In this document: piece after piece, positions 27,557 through 37,145 of the stretch
Position numbering within the stretch: position 1 is the stretch's first letter
Layout of the letters: each line of letters starts with the position of its first letter
The notes under the pieces: model-generated
Database searches by the model: none
Seen by the model: the letters and a program-made list of their open reading frames with translations, nothing else
What the model was told of the DNA's origin: nothing
Assembly (NCBI GenBank): GCA_018697205.1
Contig: JABHTG010000057.1
Coordinates: 160,792-224,791 of the forward strand
DNA: 64,000 nt
Reading direction: 5' to 3'
From: Nitrospina sp.
GTDB taxonomy: Bacteria > Nitrospinota > Nitrospinia > Nitrospinales > VA-1
Program-made: the position numbers and the translations under genes

Positions 27557-30136
27557 TTATTCAACACGGACTGCTTCCTTTGGGTTCAGCCTTACAGCTA
27601 AACGCGCAGGATAAAGACCAGCAATCAGAGAAACAACCCAAAATAAAATTAAGGCGAGTAAAACAAAAACATATGGGAAGTGGATTTGAATAGTCCAACC
27701 AAAGGACTGTTTGTTAATCACAAAAATCAAAATATACGATACAACCCCTCCTGCGACTACACCCATTATCGAACCTATCAAACCTAAAATACCTGACTCT
27801 ATAAGAACCATCCGCTTTACTTGATTTTTAAACCCGCCAATAAACCTAAGAATACCTATCTCTCGCTTTCTTTCAAGAATAAGAGCAATTGAAGTATTAA
27901 ATAAGCCTAGCAACGCCACACCCCCTGCAATAATTTCTAATGAGTATGTAATAGCAAAAGTTTTGTCAAAAATTTCCAGTACGTTTTGTTTTAATTCAGG
28001 GTTTGACCTTATAACTAAATTATAATCCGCGCCAAGTGTTTTTAGAATTTTCTGTCTGACACTTTCTATTTCATTTTTATTTGAAAGATAAATCACGAAG
28101 CTGTTCACATCCGTGTCACTATAATATTTAATAAATATTGAGCGGTCTAAAATTATGTAACCTCGCTCTCTTGAGTAGTCATAATATACTGCTGCAACTT
28201 GAAGTTCAGCTGAACCATTTGGAGTTTCCATAAATAAGGAATCACCCACCCCAACATCATGCTTAAGTGCAAAGGATTCTGAAACAATAGCTCGGTCTTG
28301 GCCGACCATTTCCTCAGCTAATTCCTGTGCGGTTGGACCAGATTTTATAACCAAATTGCCATAGCGAGATAGCGCTTCAAAATCACCCGAACCCAATACT
28401 GCCGGTTTATCATTGTAACTAATATCTTGAGCACGAAATAAATCCACAGCAGCAACACCAGAAATTTTTCTTATATCTTCTACTCTATCCCCCGGTAATG
28501 TGAACTGGTAATCGATATCCCTTCCTCCTGCAACTCTTACAAAAAGATCTGCTTTTAGTGTTTGGCCAATCCACACAATAACTGTTTGTCTAAAGCTATG
28601 AACCATGATCGACATACTTATAATCATCATGAATGCTATTGCAAGAGAAGAAATAGCAAGCGAATTACGGCCAATATTTTGTGATAAGTTCATACTTGCC
28701 AGAAAGCCCTCGCCACCAAAATATTTTTTACAAACACCCCTTAAGAGGTCTCTGCCTAAAAGCAATGCTGAAGGGGAAAGAAAAGATAACCCCATGATCA
28801 CGAGAAATACTGCAAGGAACCCAAAGTAAGGAAACCCTCCTATAGGAGGCAATAAACTGAATATTCCCGCCATAACAAAACTAGTTAGAGCGAGTAAAAT
28901 TAGCCTTCTGTCCCCTCGAAATATTTTTACATCATAGCTTCCCCGCCGCATTACTGTTGTGGGTGACGTTCTCGCCGCATCAATAGCTGGTATAAGAGCT
29001 GAAATTAGAGAAAGACCTACTCCCAGAATTAAATAAGGCCATGACTGGCCCCAGTGAAAAGCTACTTCTGTTACATAACTCGGAGTATAAAGATTGTTAA
29101 CGGTTACAGATACTGCATTAAGCGAAAACTGTGCTAAATATTTTCCCAACCAGACTCCAATCACAGAACCTGCGGCACCGATAATTCCTGCTTCAATAAA
29201 AAAAATACTGGCAATCAATAATGGCGTTGCTCCGATGGCTCGGAGCGTACCAATCTCCGCACGTCTACGAACTACTGACAATGCAACCATATTATAAATT
29301 AGGTATAGAGCAACAATAAGAGCAACAAAACTTAAAGCGGTAAGGTTATATTGAAATGCACGAAGCATTTTTTCTACTTGCCGATTCTTTCTTTCCGGCC
29401 TATCCACTCGAAGAAAACCAGGCAATACATCTGTAATTTGTTCACTCACCGATTCGAAGTTTTCTTTCCCTCTAAACTCTATATCAATCCGGTCGAGTTT
29501 ACCTATTCTTCCAAAAGCCTCTTGAGCGGCAGCAATATCCATGAGCGCAAAGTTTCCATTGAGCGCTCGAGCTAAACCTTTATTCTCCAAAATGGCATTT
29601 ATATTGAAAGTTTTTTCGATGCCATTAATAAGAAATTTAATTTTATTCCCAGGCTTAAAATTTGTCCCCGGAATAAATTTTTCAGGTAAGACAATACCTT
29701 TTGAGTCGAGAATAATTGGTAGCAACCCCTTAAGGTCATTCTCCACTGTTTTAATTGAAAAATCTCTAATACCACTATCTTGCAGAAGATCTGTTCCAAG
29801 AATTTCTACTACCTGACCAGTTTTTAATTCAATACCATATCCTTCTATGACTGGATAAGATTTAACTAACTTGCGAACACGTGAAAGCTCCTTAAGGTAT
29901 TTTTCATCAAAAGCCATACCCTCTGAATGGACAATAGCATCTGATTTACCAAGGACTAGGTTTACGCTCTCTTCAAACGAGCGGAGTGTTTGCCTATTAG
30001 CTAACTGAATACTTAGGAAGACCGCAACACCAATAGCTACGCCTAAAATTGTAATTACCATTCGGAAGGGGTCACGCAAAACAGGACGCACAATAAGTGC
30101 CAAAAAAAGATCCTTAAAATAAAAAAGAAAATTCAC
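27557..30136 (-). CDS. ABC exporter permease with two FtsX domains (MacB/LolC-like)
   Basis: About 859 residues. It has an N-terminal membrane helix (about 25-45), a large extracytoplasmic region with MacB-PCD character, three helices of a first FtsX domain (about 265-390), two further helices, a second periplasmic region (about 510-720) and a final FtsX triplet. This double-FtsX layout is that of permeases exporting lipoproteins, peptides or other envelope material. I prefer the GTG at 30136, which has AGGG seven bases upstream; a TTG at 30142 sits too close to that site. The ATPase gene lies just upstream on the same strand. Confidence 0.88.
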   Translation of the reverse strand: MNFLFYFKDLFLALIVRPVLRDPFRMVITILGVAIGVAVFLSIQLANRQTLRSFEESVNLVLGKSDAIVHSEGMAFDEKYLKELSRVRKLVKSYPVIEGYGIELKTGQVVEILGTDLLQDSGIRDFSIKTVENDLKGLLPIILDSKGIVLPEKFIPGTNFKPGNKIKFLINGIEKTFNINAILENKGLARALNGNFALMDIAAAQEAFGRIGKLDRIDIEFRGKENFESVSEQITDVLPGFLRVDRPERKNRQVEKMLRAFQYNLTALSFVALIVALYLIYNMVALSVVRRRAEIGTLRAIGATPLLIASIFFIEAGIIGAAGSVIGVWLGKYLAQFSLNAVSVTVNNLYTPSYVTEVAFHWGQSWPYLILGVGLSLISALIPAIDAARTSPTTVMRRGSYDVKIFRGDRRLILLALTSFVMAGIFSLLPPIGGFPYFGFLAVFLVIMGLSFLSPSALLLGRDLLRGVCKKYFGGEGFLASMNLSQNIGRNSLAISSLAIAFMMIISMSIMVHSFRQTVIVWIGQTLKADLFVRVAGGRDIDYQFTLPGDRVEDIRKISGVAAVDLFRAQDISYNDKPAVLGSGDFEALSRYGNLVIKSGPTAQELAEEMVGQDRAIVSESFALKHDVGVGDSLFMETPNGSAELQVAAVYYDYSRERGYIILDRSIFIKYYSDTDVNSFVIYLSNKNEIESVRQKILKTLGADYNLVIRSNPELKQNVLEIFDKTFAITYSLEIIAGGVALLGLFNTSIALILERKREIGILRFIGGFKNQVKRMVLIESGILGLIGSIMGVVAGGVVSYILIFVINKQSFGWTIQIHFPYVFVLLALILFWVVSLIAGLYPARLAVRLNPKEAVRVE

Positions 30137-30221
30137 TATCAAACCCTATAGTTAACTTCCCATCAAAATAGAGAAGGCATTTAAACGCACAGTTATATAA
30201 TCATCAAAACCATATTGTGTT

Positions 30222-30911
30222 TTAATTTGCTCTGAGTGTAGCTTTGCCGTCACGAATTTCAAAGTGCCGATTACCATAGTCAGCAATTTGCAAATTATGT
30301 GTAGCCATAACTACTGTAGTGTTAAAGTCAGTAGAAGCTTTATTCATAAGCTCAAGAATTTTAATCCCGTTTTCGGAATCCAGGTTTCCTGTTGGTTCAT
30401 CGGCTAAAATAATTGACGGTCTATGAACTAATGCTCGGGCAATCGCCACTCTCTGCATTTCGCCACCTGATAATTCTGCAGGAAAAGATTTGGTCCTATG
30501 GAGTAAGCCGACATAATCCAAGAGGATTTGTACCTGTTTGTTTTCTGTTCTAGCTGAATGACTTATTAAAAGAGGCAGTTCTACATTTTCTTGAACAGTT
30601 AAAGTAGGCATAAGATTAAAAAACTGAAAAACAAACCCTATTTCCTTTCGCCTTAGTTCAGTAAGTTCCCTATCATCCAATTTATTTAGCAAACGATTGT
30701 TAATATATATTTCTCCCTGGTCTGGAAAATCCAATCCACCTAAGCAATGCAAAAAAGTTGTTTTTCCACCACCACTAGGCCCCATTATAGAGACAAAATC
30801 TCCCTGGTGAAACTCCAGACTAACCCCCGCTAAAGCTGTAACCCTCTCATCACCCGCATAATAGTACTTATAAACATCTTGAAAACGTATGACTGGAGAA
30901 TTTGATGACAT
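30222..30911 (-). CDS. LolD/MacB-type ABC transporter ATP-binding protein
   Basis: 229 residues, a lone nucleotide-binding domain. It shows Walker A GPSGGGKTT, the Q-loop FQFFNLMPTLTVQENV, the ABC signature LSGGEMQR, Walker B IILADEPTGNLD and the H-loop MATHN. The LolD/MacB subgroup is indicated by the short length and by the FFNLMPTLTVQENVELPL stretch. It powers the double-FtsX permease encoded immediately downstream; together they form a mechanotransmission-type exporter. AAGGA lies eight bases before the ATG. Confidence 0.94.
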   Translation of the reverse strand: MSSNSPVIRFQDVYKYYYAGDERVTALAGVSLEFHQGDFVSIMGPSGGGKTTFLHCLGGLDFPDQGEIYINNRLLNKLDDRELTELRRKEIGFVFQFFNLMPTLTVQENVELPLLISHSARTENKQVQILLDYVGLLHRTKSFPAELSGGEMQRVAIARALVHRPSIILADEPTGNLDSENGIKILELMNKASTDFNTTVVMATHNLQIADYGNRHFEIRDGKATLRAN

Positions 30912-31050
30912 AACTAGATCCTTTTAAATAACGAAATTAAAAATAAAGATATAAGCATAGTTGAAATAGACTCTCCTCTCAAGTCAGTTGCGCAATATAG
31001 GAACTTTATGTTATTGATATTTTTTATATATTTTCATAATTGAGGTTGAA

Positions 31051-32238
31051 ATGCCTATTTCGCAAAAAATTAGCGCTAAACTAAAGAGTTCTTCTTGGAT
31101 TAGAAAAATGTTCGAAGAAGGCCTGCAGATGAAAAAGAAGTATGGGGTAGATAATGTTTTCGATTTATCCTTAGGAAACCCAGTGGTAGAACCGCCAAAA
31201 GAGGTACGTCAGGCTATTAAATTAGCTGCTAATGATTCCAGCCAGGGGCTTCACCGTTATATGCCGAATGCAGGCTTGCATGATGTACGTGAAGCTATTG
31301 CACAATCATTATCTTTAGAGGCTGCCTGTAAAGAATTAGTAGCTGATCATATTGTTATGGTGTGCGGAGCAGCTGGAGGGTTAAACATCACTCTTAAAAC
31401 ACTATTGGACCCAGATGAAGAGGTTATCGTTTTCTCACCATTTTTTGTAGAGTATCTATTTTATTCTGAAAATCATGGAGGAAAAACTATAACCGTCCCA
31501 ACTAATGAAGATTTTAGTCTTAATTTTAACGCTCTTCGCGAAGCGCTTTCACCAAAAACCAAGGCTGTAATTATAAACTCCCCTAATAATCCTACGGGTA
31601 TAGTTTATTCCCGAAAGATGCTTGAGGAATTGGCATCTATTCTCAAGAAATACTCAACTGATAATAATAATCCGATATACCTTATTTCGGATGACCCATA
31701 TAAAAAAATAGTTTTTGATGGGGTTGAGACACCTAATATTCTCGAATTATATGACAACAGTATTTACATTACTTCACATTCCAAAGACCTCGCTATCCCT
31801 GGTGAACGAATCGGTTATGTCGCAGTCCATCCTAAGTGCGCCGATGCTGAAAACTTAATGTCTGGTCTCATTTTTTGTAATAGAGTATTAGGCTTTGTTA
31901 ATGCACCGGCATTAATACAAAGGGCTATTCAGAATGTTCAAAATGTTTCGGTAGATGCTGAATTATATCGAAAAAAACGTGACTTCCTTTACGCTGAACT
32001 TATCCGGATTGGGTATTCTGTGGTTAAACCACAGGGGGCATTCTATTTTTTCCCTAAATCACCTCTCAAAGATGAAGTATTATTTATTCAGAAATTAGCA
32101 GAAAAAAAAGTTCTAGTTGTCCCAGGTCAAGGGTTTGGATCTCCTGGATATTTCAGAATCTCTTATTGCCTTCCTGACCAAGTGCTTGAAGGCTCTATTG
32201 CTGGGTTTGAAGAAGCCTTCAATGAAGTTAAGTTATAA
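31051..32238 (+). CDS. Class I/II PLP-dependent aminotransferase
   Basis: 395 residues, fold type I. The conserved residues are visible: SLGNPVVEPP at the N-terminus, INSPNNPTG for the cofactor ring, SDDPYKKIVF, and the PLP lysine in SHSKDLAIPGERIGY. The C-terminal RISYCLP arginine would bind the substrate carboxylate. The group includes aspartate, aromatic and diaminopimelate aminotransferases; I cannot choose among them. A GAGG site precedes the ATG. It is divergent from the ABC exporter genes. Confidence 0.88.
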   Translation: MPISQKISAKLKSSSWIRKMFEEGLQMKKKYGVDNVFDLSLGNPVVEPPKEVRQAIKLAANDSSQGLHRYMPNAGLHDVREAIAQSLSLEAACKELVADHIVMVCGAAGGLNITLKTLLDPDEEVIVFSPFFVEYLFYSENHGGKTITVPTNEDFSLNFNALREALSPKTKAVIINSPNNPTGIVYSRKMLEELASILKKYSTDNNNPIYLISDDPYKKIVFDGVETPNILELYDNSIYITSHSKDLAIPGERIGYVAVHPKCADAENLMSGLIFCNRVLGFVNAPALIQRAIQNVQNVSVDAELYRKKRDFLYAELIRIGYSVVKPQGAFYFFPKSPLKDEVLFIQKLAEKKVLVVPGQGFGSPGYFRISYCLPDQVLEGSIAGFEEAFNEVKL

Positions 32239-32239
32239 G

Positions 32240-32422
32240 ATGACGCATCTCTGCAATAGAATGAATGCACACTCCAAGAAATGCACTGTCTTTTTCCTGG
32301 CAAAAATATTTGGTGGAAGTATCCTATTTTTTTTATCTCCCCTACTCTCCTCGAGTTTTAAGCTAATAGAAAATTCAAGTACTGAATTACCGCCTCTGGG
32401 TTTTAAATCTTTGGACACCTGA
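32240..32422 (+). CDS. Possible small exported peptide (doubtful)
   Basis: A 60-codon frame begins at an ATG one base after the aminotransferase stop; a second ATG lies at 32261. It contains a hydrophobic stretch (VFFLAKIFGGSILFFLSPLL) that resembles a signal peptide, followed by a short polar tail. There is no good ribosome binding site and no recognisable family, so it may be chance. Confidence 0.22.
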   Translation: MTHLCNRMNAHSKKCTVFFLAKIFGGSILFFLSPLLSSSFKLIENSSTELPPLGFKSLDT

Positions 32423-32499
32423 GTCCTTTCTGTTAAAATCTACTACAAACCTCGATATATTAATATTTAGATTAAGAAACCTTTAATTGGAAAAAATTT

Positions 32500-33657
32500 A
32501 TGGGCTTGTCACAAGATCAGATCGCCCGTTATAGTCGCCACCTACTCCTTCCGGAAGTTGGTGTCGAGGGCCAAGAAAAATTATGTACTGCTAAGGTGCT
32601 TTGTATTGGAACAGGTGGACTTGGATCTCCACTTGGTCTTTATCTGGCCGCTGCCGGGGTAGGCAAGTTAGGGCTCATTGATTTTGATGTTGTCGATCAG
32701 AGTAACCTGCAGCGTCAAGTTCTTCACGGGGAATCCACCGTAGGCAAATTAAAAGTCGATTCAGCAAAAAGCCGTTTAGCTGACATCAACTCCGATGTAG
32801 AAGTTGTAACTTACAACATCCGCCTCTCTTCTGAAAACGCAATGGAAATTTTTAAGGGCTACGATATAATTGTGGATGGCACTGATAACTTCCCAACTCG
32901 GTATCTGGCTAATGACGCGGCAGTCCTATTAGGAAAGCCCTACATCTACGGTTGTATTCTTCGTTTTGAAGGACAGGCATCCGTTTTTTACTCAAAAGAA
33001 GGCCCGTGCTATAGATGCTTATACCCTGAGCCACCTCCACCTGGTTTAGTTCCAAGTTGTGCTGAAGGTGGTGTTCTTGGAATTCTACCTGGTATTGTCG
33101 GTCTCATACAAGCTACCGAAGTGGTTAAAATTATTTTAGGTAAAGGTGACACTTTGGTTGGGCGCTTGATGCTTTTTGATGCACTTGGAATGAAGTTTAG
33201 GGAAATGAAGCTAAGGAAAGACAAAGATTGTCCTATTTGTGGAGATAACCCCACCATAACAGAGCTCATCGATTACGAACAGTTTTGTGGCATTCCTTCG
33301 GCTTCTGAGGAAGAAGCTGACAATGCAAAATGGGAAGTTTCAGCTGATGAGGTTAAACTTAAATTAGATAGATCCGACGAGTTTATTTTAGTTGATGTGC
33401 GAGAACCTTCAGAATACGACATCTGTAGGATTGATGGCTCGATTCTAATTCCTCTAGGAAAAATTGAGGAGATGGAACCGAAAAACCTTAATGGTATTTC
33501 TAAAAGTAACAAGATAATACTGCACTGCAAAGCTGGAGTAAGAAGTTTGAAAGCAGCTAAAGCTCTAAAAAAAATGGGGTTTGAAGATGTAAAAAGTATG
33601 GCCGGAGGAATTGAATCTTGGTCTGAAAGAATCGATCCATCTGTACCAAGATATTAA
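32500..33657 (+). CDS. moeB: MoeB/ThiF-type adenylyltransferase with C-terminal rhodanese domain
   Basis: 385 residues. The N-terminal E1-like domain (about 1-250) has the start RYSRHLLLPEVG, the nucleotide loop GTGGLGSP, the conserved QRQVLH, and zinc cysteines in CYRCLYP and CPICG. It adenylates the C-terminal Gly-Gly of a sulfur carrier such as MoaD or ThiS. The rhodanese domain (about 280-385) has the active-site HCKAGVRS with the persulfide cysteine, which would supply sulfur. This fused form is common in bacteria. moaB lies about 11 kb away on the same strand. A role in thiamine or cysteine synthesis instead of molybdopterin is possible. Confidence 0.9.
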   Translation: MGLSQDQIARYSRHLLLPEVGVEGQEKLCTAKVLCIGTGGLGSPLGLYLAAAGVGKLGLIDFDVVDQSNLQRQVLHGESTVGKLKVDSAKSRLADINSDVEVVTYNIRLSSENAMEIFKGYDIIVDGTDNFPTRYLANDAAVLLGKPYIYGCILRFEGQASVFYSKEGPCYRCLYPEPPPPGLVPSCAEGGVLGILPGIVGLIQATEVVKIILGKGDTLVGRLMLFDALGMKFREMKLRKDKDCPICGDNPTITELIDYEQFCGIPSASEEEADNAKWEVSADEVKLKLDRSDEFILVDVREPSEYDICRIDGSILIPLGKIEEMEPKNLNGISKSNKIILHCKAGVRSLKAAKALKKMGFEDVKSMAGGIESWSERIDPSVPRY

Positions 33658-33829
33658 GCCTTGAGATCACAATTCCCAACTTAGGGTCATCAATTTAACT
33701 AATTTTTAAAATTTTTCAATGTAACTTGACATGTAAAGCTAACAAGTTTACCTTGAATTGAAATACTTCGTGCATCCGTTTTAAATTTTTGATCTTTAAG
33801 AACTGAAGACCCTGAAAGGGAACTTTAAT

Positions 33830-34189
33830 ATGAGCCACTCACACGATTCTGAGCCAGACTTCGAAAAATTATCAAAAGCTATAACAGAAGCTGTTATGAC
33901 TTCAGAGAAAGTTCGAAAAATAGTTGAAGAAATTCAAAAAGATGACGAAATATGCCCTCAAAGTTTCATGGTTTTGGTTCTCAAAATGAAGGTGCTCACT
34001 GAATCGCTGGAATTAGACATAGAAGAAGACAATATCAAAAAGAAACCCTCTATCCCAAAAAAGACACGAAAAAAATCTCAGTATATTGACGGACGCAAAC
34101 TTTCTCAGCATGAAGCCGCTTTCGAAGAATTTCGCAGTAAAAATTTTAACTCAGAAGACTGGCTTAAGAAAAACCGTCTTAGCCTCTAG
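33830..34189 (+). CDS. Small hypothetical charged protein
   Basis: 119 residues, not recognised. It is highly charged and mostly helical, with a Lys-rich central linker (KKKPSIPKKTRKKSQ). The C-terminus is basic and aromatic (EDWLKKNRLSL). It has no signal peptide, cysteine cluster or membrane segment. A GAAAGGGAA site lies before the ATG, which supports translation. It stands alone, with gaps of about 170 and 250 bp on either side. Confidence 0.6.
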   Translation: MSHSHDSEPDFEKLSKAITEAVMTSEKVRKIVEEIQKDDEICPQSFMVLVLKMKVLTESLELDIEEDNIKKKPSIPKKTRKKSQYIDGRKLSQHEAAFEEFRSKNFNSEDWLKKNRLSL

Positions 34190-34439
34190 GTTTATCCTTT
34201 CCGTTTTATTTCTACTATTCTCCATAAACCAATAATATTTTAAATAATTTTCAGGTTTACAATCCGTAGACATATAGCCATAAATAAAATTTAAAACTCT
34301 TTTTGGTTTCTAAGTCGCATTAATTTCGATCAAAAGTTTTAATACAGAGCTCACTAGAGATATAATACCCAGATAAAATAGTTACTTAAAGAAAAATGCT
34401 TTTATAAATATAGGTTTATGGTAAAGAAAGTTAGCGCTT

Positions 34440-35258
34440 ATGCTCAGGTGTCCTGCTGTATCAGGGCGATTCTATCCTAGTAAAAGTCACTTGCTGATAG
34501 AAGAGCTTAAACATTGCATAACACAAAGCCCTGAAACTAAATTCTCAAAAAAAATTTGTGCGACAGGAATTATTTGTCCACATGCAGGTTTAACTTATTG
34601 CGGAGAAGTCGCAGCAGCTGTTTATTCAAATATTGAAATTCCTGACACGATAATTCTTTTAGGTCCAAATCATACAGGTGCGGGTGAACAAGTTTCTATT
34701 ATGTCAGAAGGTACTTGGCAAATGCCTCTGGGAAACGTTGAGATTGACAATGAGCTAGCTGACACAATTTGTCAAATGTCTGTAACCGCTAGAAAAGATA
34801 CCATAGCCCACCAACAAGAACATTCAATTGAAACACAATTGCCTTTTCTTCAATTTTATCGTGATAATTTTAAAATTGTCCCGATTTGCTTAATGCGTCT
34901 GGGGATAGACAAATGTGAAGAATTAAGCAATGCAATCATAAGTGCTGTTGAAAAAACAGGCCGTAACGTTCTTATCGTAGCAAGCTCTGACATGACTCAT
35001 TATGAAACACATGAAAACGCATCTAAAAAAGATAAATATGCGCTCGATCAGATTTTAAGGCTGGATGCAAAGGGACTATTTACCACAGTGCATGACAAGA
35101 ATATTTCAATGTGTGGAGTGAACCCAGTTGCAATTATGCTGATGTGTGCTCGTAAAGTTGGCGCGCAAGATGCCCTTTTAGCTAAATACATGACCTCCGG
35201 CGAGGTAGGTGGCAACATGGACCGTGTCGTTGGATATGCTGGAGTAATTGTTAAGTAA
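34440..35258 (+). CDS. MEMO1-family protein (AmmeMemoRadiSam system protein B)
   Basis: 272 residues, matching the MEMO1 family over its full length: the start RCPAVSGRFYPS, ICPHAGLTYCGEVAAAVYS, LLGPNHTG, the EHSIETQLPFL block and SSDMTHYE. The fold resembles class III nonhaem iron dioxygenases, and the His residues of PHAG, PNH and EHS form the expected metal site. In many genomes the gene sits with AMMECR1 and a radical-SAM gene (AmmeMemoRadiSam cluster). Those partners are not in this window, so its biochemical role here is open. Confidence 0.92.
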   Translation: MLRCPAVSGRFYPSKSHLLIEELKHCITQSPETKFSKKICATGIICPHAGLTYCGEVAAAVYSNIEIPDTIILLGPNHTGAGEQVSIMSEGTWQMPLGNVEIDNELADTICQMSVTARKDTIAHQQEHSIETQLPFLQFYRDNFKIVPICLMRLGIDKCEELSNAIISAVEKTGRNVLIVASSDMTHYETHENASKKDKYALDQILRLDAKGLFTTVHDKNISMCGVNPVAIMLMCARKVGAQDALLAKYMTSGEVGGNMDRVVGYAGVIVK

Positions 35259-35304
35259 TGATAGCTCTAGTTTTTAAAAATTTAGTACTAACAAACCTGA
35301 ATTT

Positions 35305-35691
35305 CTATTTATTTTTTGAATACTGGATCAATTCAATTTCATAGCTATCGGGGTCTTCAATAAAAATAAAACGCGTCCCACTCTCCGTTTCAATTGGGCC
35401 TTCCGTAACGGGAATCTCTTTTTCTTTTAGTTTGGCTATGCATTGTTCGAGATCACCAACCTGAAATGCCAGATGCACTAAGTCCTCGGGAACTTCAATC
35501 TCCCCACTGCCAGAAAAAGAGCACAATTCAAGGGCGCAGTTAGTACCGGGAAAACGCAGAAAAACAAGCTGAGAACCGCGAGGAGATGTTTTAGTCTCAA
35601 TAACTTCCATACCCAGAATACTATTGTAAAAATTTATAGAGCGGTTCATGTTATTAACTCGAAACCGAGCATGGAGATACCTTTTCAACAT
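35305..35691 (-). CDS. Glyoxalase I-like VOC-family metalloenzyme
   Basis: 128 residues, two beta-alpha-beta-beta-beta modules of the vicinal oxygen chelate fold. All four glyoxalase metal ligands appear: His in LHARFRV, Glu in ALELC, His in VHLAFQV and Glu in YEIELIQ. The FYNSILGMEV and FIEDPDSYEIEL blocks are those of lactoylglutathione lyase (GloA). It could isomerise a hemithioacetal, but thiol specificity is not readable. The gene overlaps the end of the phosphohexomutase gene by seven bases, so the two are co-transcribed. Confidence 0.85.
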   Translation of the reverse strand: MLKRYLHARFRVNNMNRSINFYNSILGMEVIETKTSPRGSQLVFLRFPGTNCALELCSFSGSGEIEVPEDLVHLAFQVGDLEQCIAKLKEKEIPVTEGPIETESGTRFIFIEDPDSYEIELIQYSKNK

Positions 35692-37070
35692 AGTTCTTGA
35701 TCGAGTTTAACGGTAGGCTCATATTTCCCCATTGCTTTACGAACCAGAGAAGTAATCTTGTCAAGTTGATCCGCATTATTTGCTTCAAAACGAAAAACAA
35801 TGACTGGTTGTGTGTTTGAAGCACGAATCAAAGCCCAGCCGTTATCAAACTTTATTCTAACGCCATCAACATCAATAACTTCATATTCTTTTCTAAACTT
35901 ATCTGTAAGCTCACCAACGATTTTAAATTTTTGACTATCAGGGCAATCAACACGAATTTCTGGAGTTGCTGCCACTTTTGGTACATCTGCAAGCATTTCT
36001 GAAACTTTTACTTTGGAAGTTGCAACTATCTGAAGAACCCTGCATGCTGCGTAAATTGCGTCATCGAATCCGAAATAGGTATCTGAAAAGCAAATATGCC
36101 CACTCATTTCACCTGCTAGTAATGCATTAGTTTCTTGCATTTTCTTTTTAATCAAGGAATGACCAGCTGCAGACATTACCGCTGTTCCACCATGCATCTC
36201 AATATCTTTGAAAAGATTTTGCGAACACTTAACTTCGCCTACTACAGTTGCACCCGGATTACTTTTCAGTATATCTCGTGCAAATATCATCAACAGTTGA
36301 TCTCCCCAAAGAATGTTTCCTTTTTCATCTACAATTCCAATTCTATCCGCATCACCATCGAATCCGATACCAAGTTCTGCCCCCTCTTCCTTAACCTTAT
36401 TACTAAGACTCAGCATATTTTTTTCTACTGTTGGGTCTGGATGGTGGTTTGGGAAGGTGCCATCGGGTTCACAATATAGTTCTGTAATATTTGCGCCTAA
36501 TTGCGTCAAAAGCTTCGGACCTATGATTCCAAAGCATCCGTTTCCTCCATCAACAACAACCTTAACAGCTCGTGAAATTTTAACTCTATCCAAAATTTCT
36601 TGGATATAATCTTCTAAAATATTTTCATGACTCAATTTTCCGCTACCCAGCTCAAAATCATTATTATCGATTAATCCTCTTAGCTCTTGAATAGCCTTGC
36701 CATACAAGCTGTGTAAACCATTGCTGATTTTAAACCCATTAAAATCTGACGGGTTATGGCTACCTGTTATCATCACCCCACCATCTGGTTTCAAGTGATA
36801 CAACGAAAAATAAGCTACTGGCGTAGGAACCATACCTATATCTATAACATTGCACCCTGTAGAAATTAATCCACGAATAAGACTGTCTCGGAACGGAATG
36901 GAACTAATCCTCATATCATACCCAACTGTAAGGGTTATCCCTCCATTCCTACGAATGTAGGTTCCTATGCCTTTGCCAATTCTTTCTGTAGAATCCTGAG
37001 TCAAGTCTTTATCGACTAATCCCCGTATATCGTATTCTCTAAAAATCTCTGGATTAATAATTTCTGTCAT
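35685..37070 (-). CDS. Phosphomannomutase/phosphoglucomutase
   Basis: 461 residues, the AlgC/ManB type of alpha-D-phosphohexomutase. The order of sites is complete: phosphoserine loop TGSHNPSDFNGFK, magnesium loop GFDGDADRIG, sugar-ring loop GEMSGH and phosphate-binding RASNTQP. It interconverts the 1- and 6-phosphates of mannose or glucose, feeding GDP-mannose or UDP-glucose into envelope polysaccharide. The N-terminus (FREYDIRG) is also canonical. It overlaps the glyoxalase-like gene downstream. Confidence 0.93.
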   Translation of the reverse strand: MTEIINPEIFREYDIRGLVDKDLTQDSTERIGKGIGTYIRRNGGITLTVGYDMRISSIPFRDSLIRGLISTGCNVIDIGMVPTPVAYFSLYHLKPDGGVMITGSHNPSDFNGFKISNGLHSLYGKAIQELRGLIDNNDFELGSGKLSHENILEDYIQEILDRVKISRAVKVVVDGGNGCFGIIGPKLLTQLGANITELYCEPDGTFPNHHPDPTVEKNMLSLSNKVKEEGAELGIGFDGDADRIGIVDEKGNILWGDQLLMIFARDILKSNPGATVVGEVKCSQNLFKDIEMHGGTAVMSAAGHSLIKKKMQETNALLAGEMSGHICFSDTYFGFDDAIYAACRVLQIVATSKVKVSEMLADVPKVAATPEIRVDCPDSQKFKIVGELTDKFRKEYEVIDVDGVRIKFDNGWALIRASNTQPVIVFRFEANNADQLDKITSLVRKAMGKYEPTVKLDQELC

Positions 37071-37145
37071 CTTTTTTGCTTAAAAAATATTGGATATTTA
37101 TAATATTTAGCTCTGAAATTTATTTTTTGTTTTCTTTATCTATCT

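Noticed and set aside
36135..36609. Plus-strand frames of about 100 codons within the phosphohexomutase gene
   Set aside because: They are antisense shadows of a well-supported gene, with no ribosome binding sites or family likeness.
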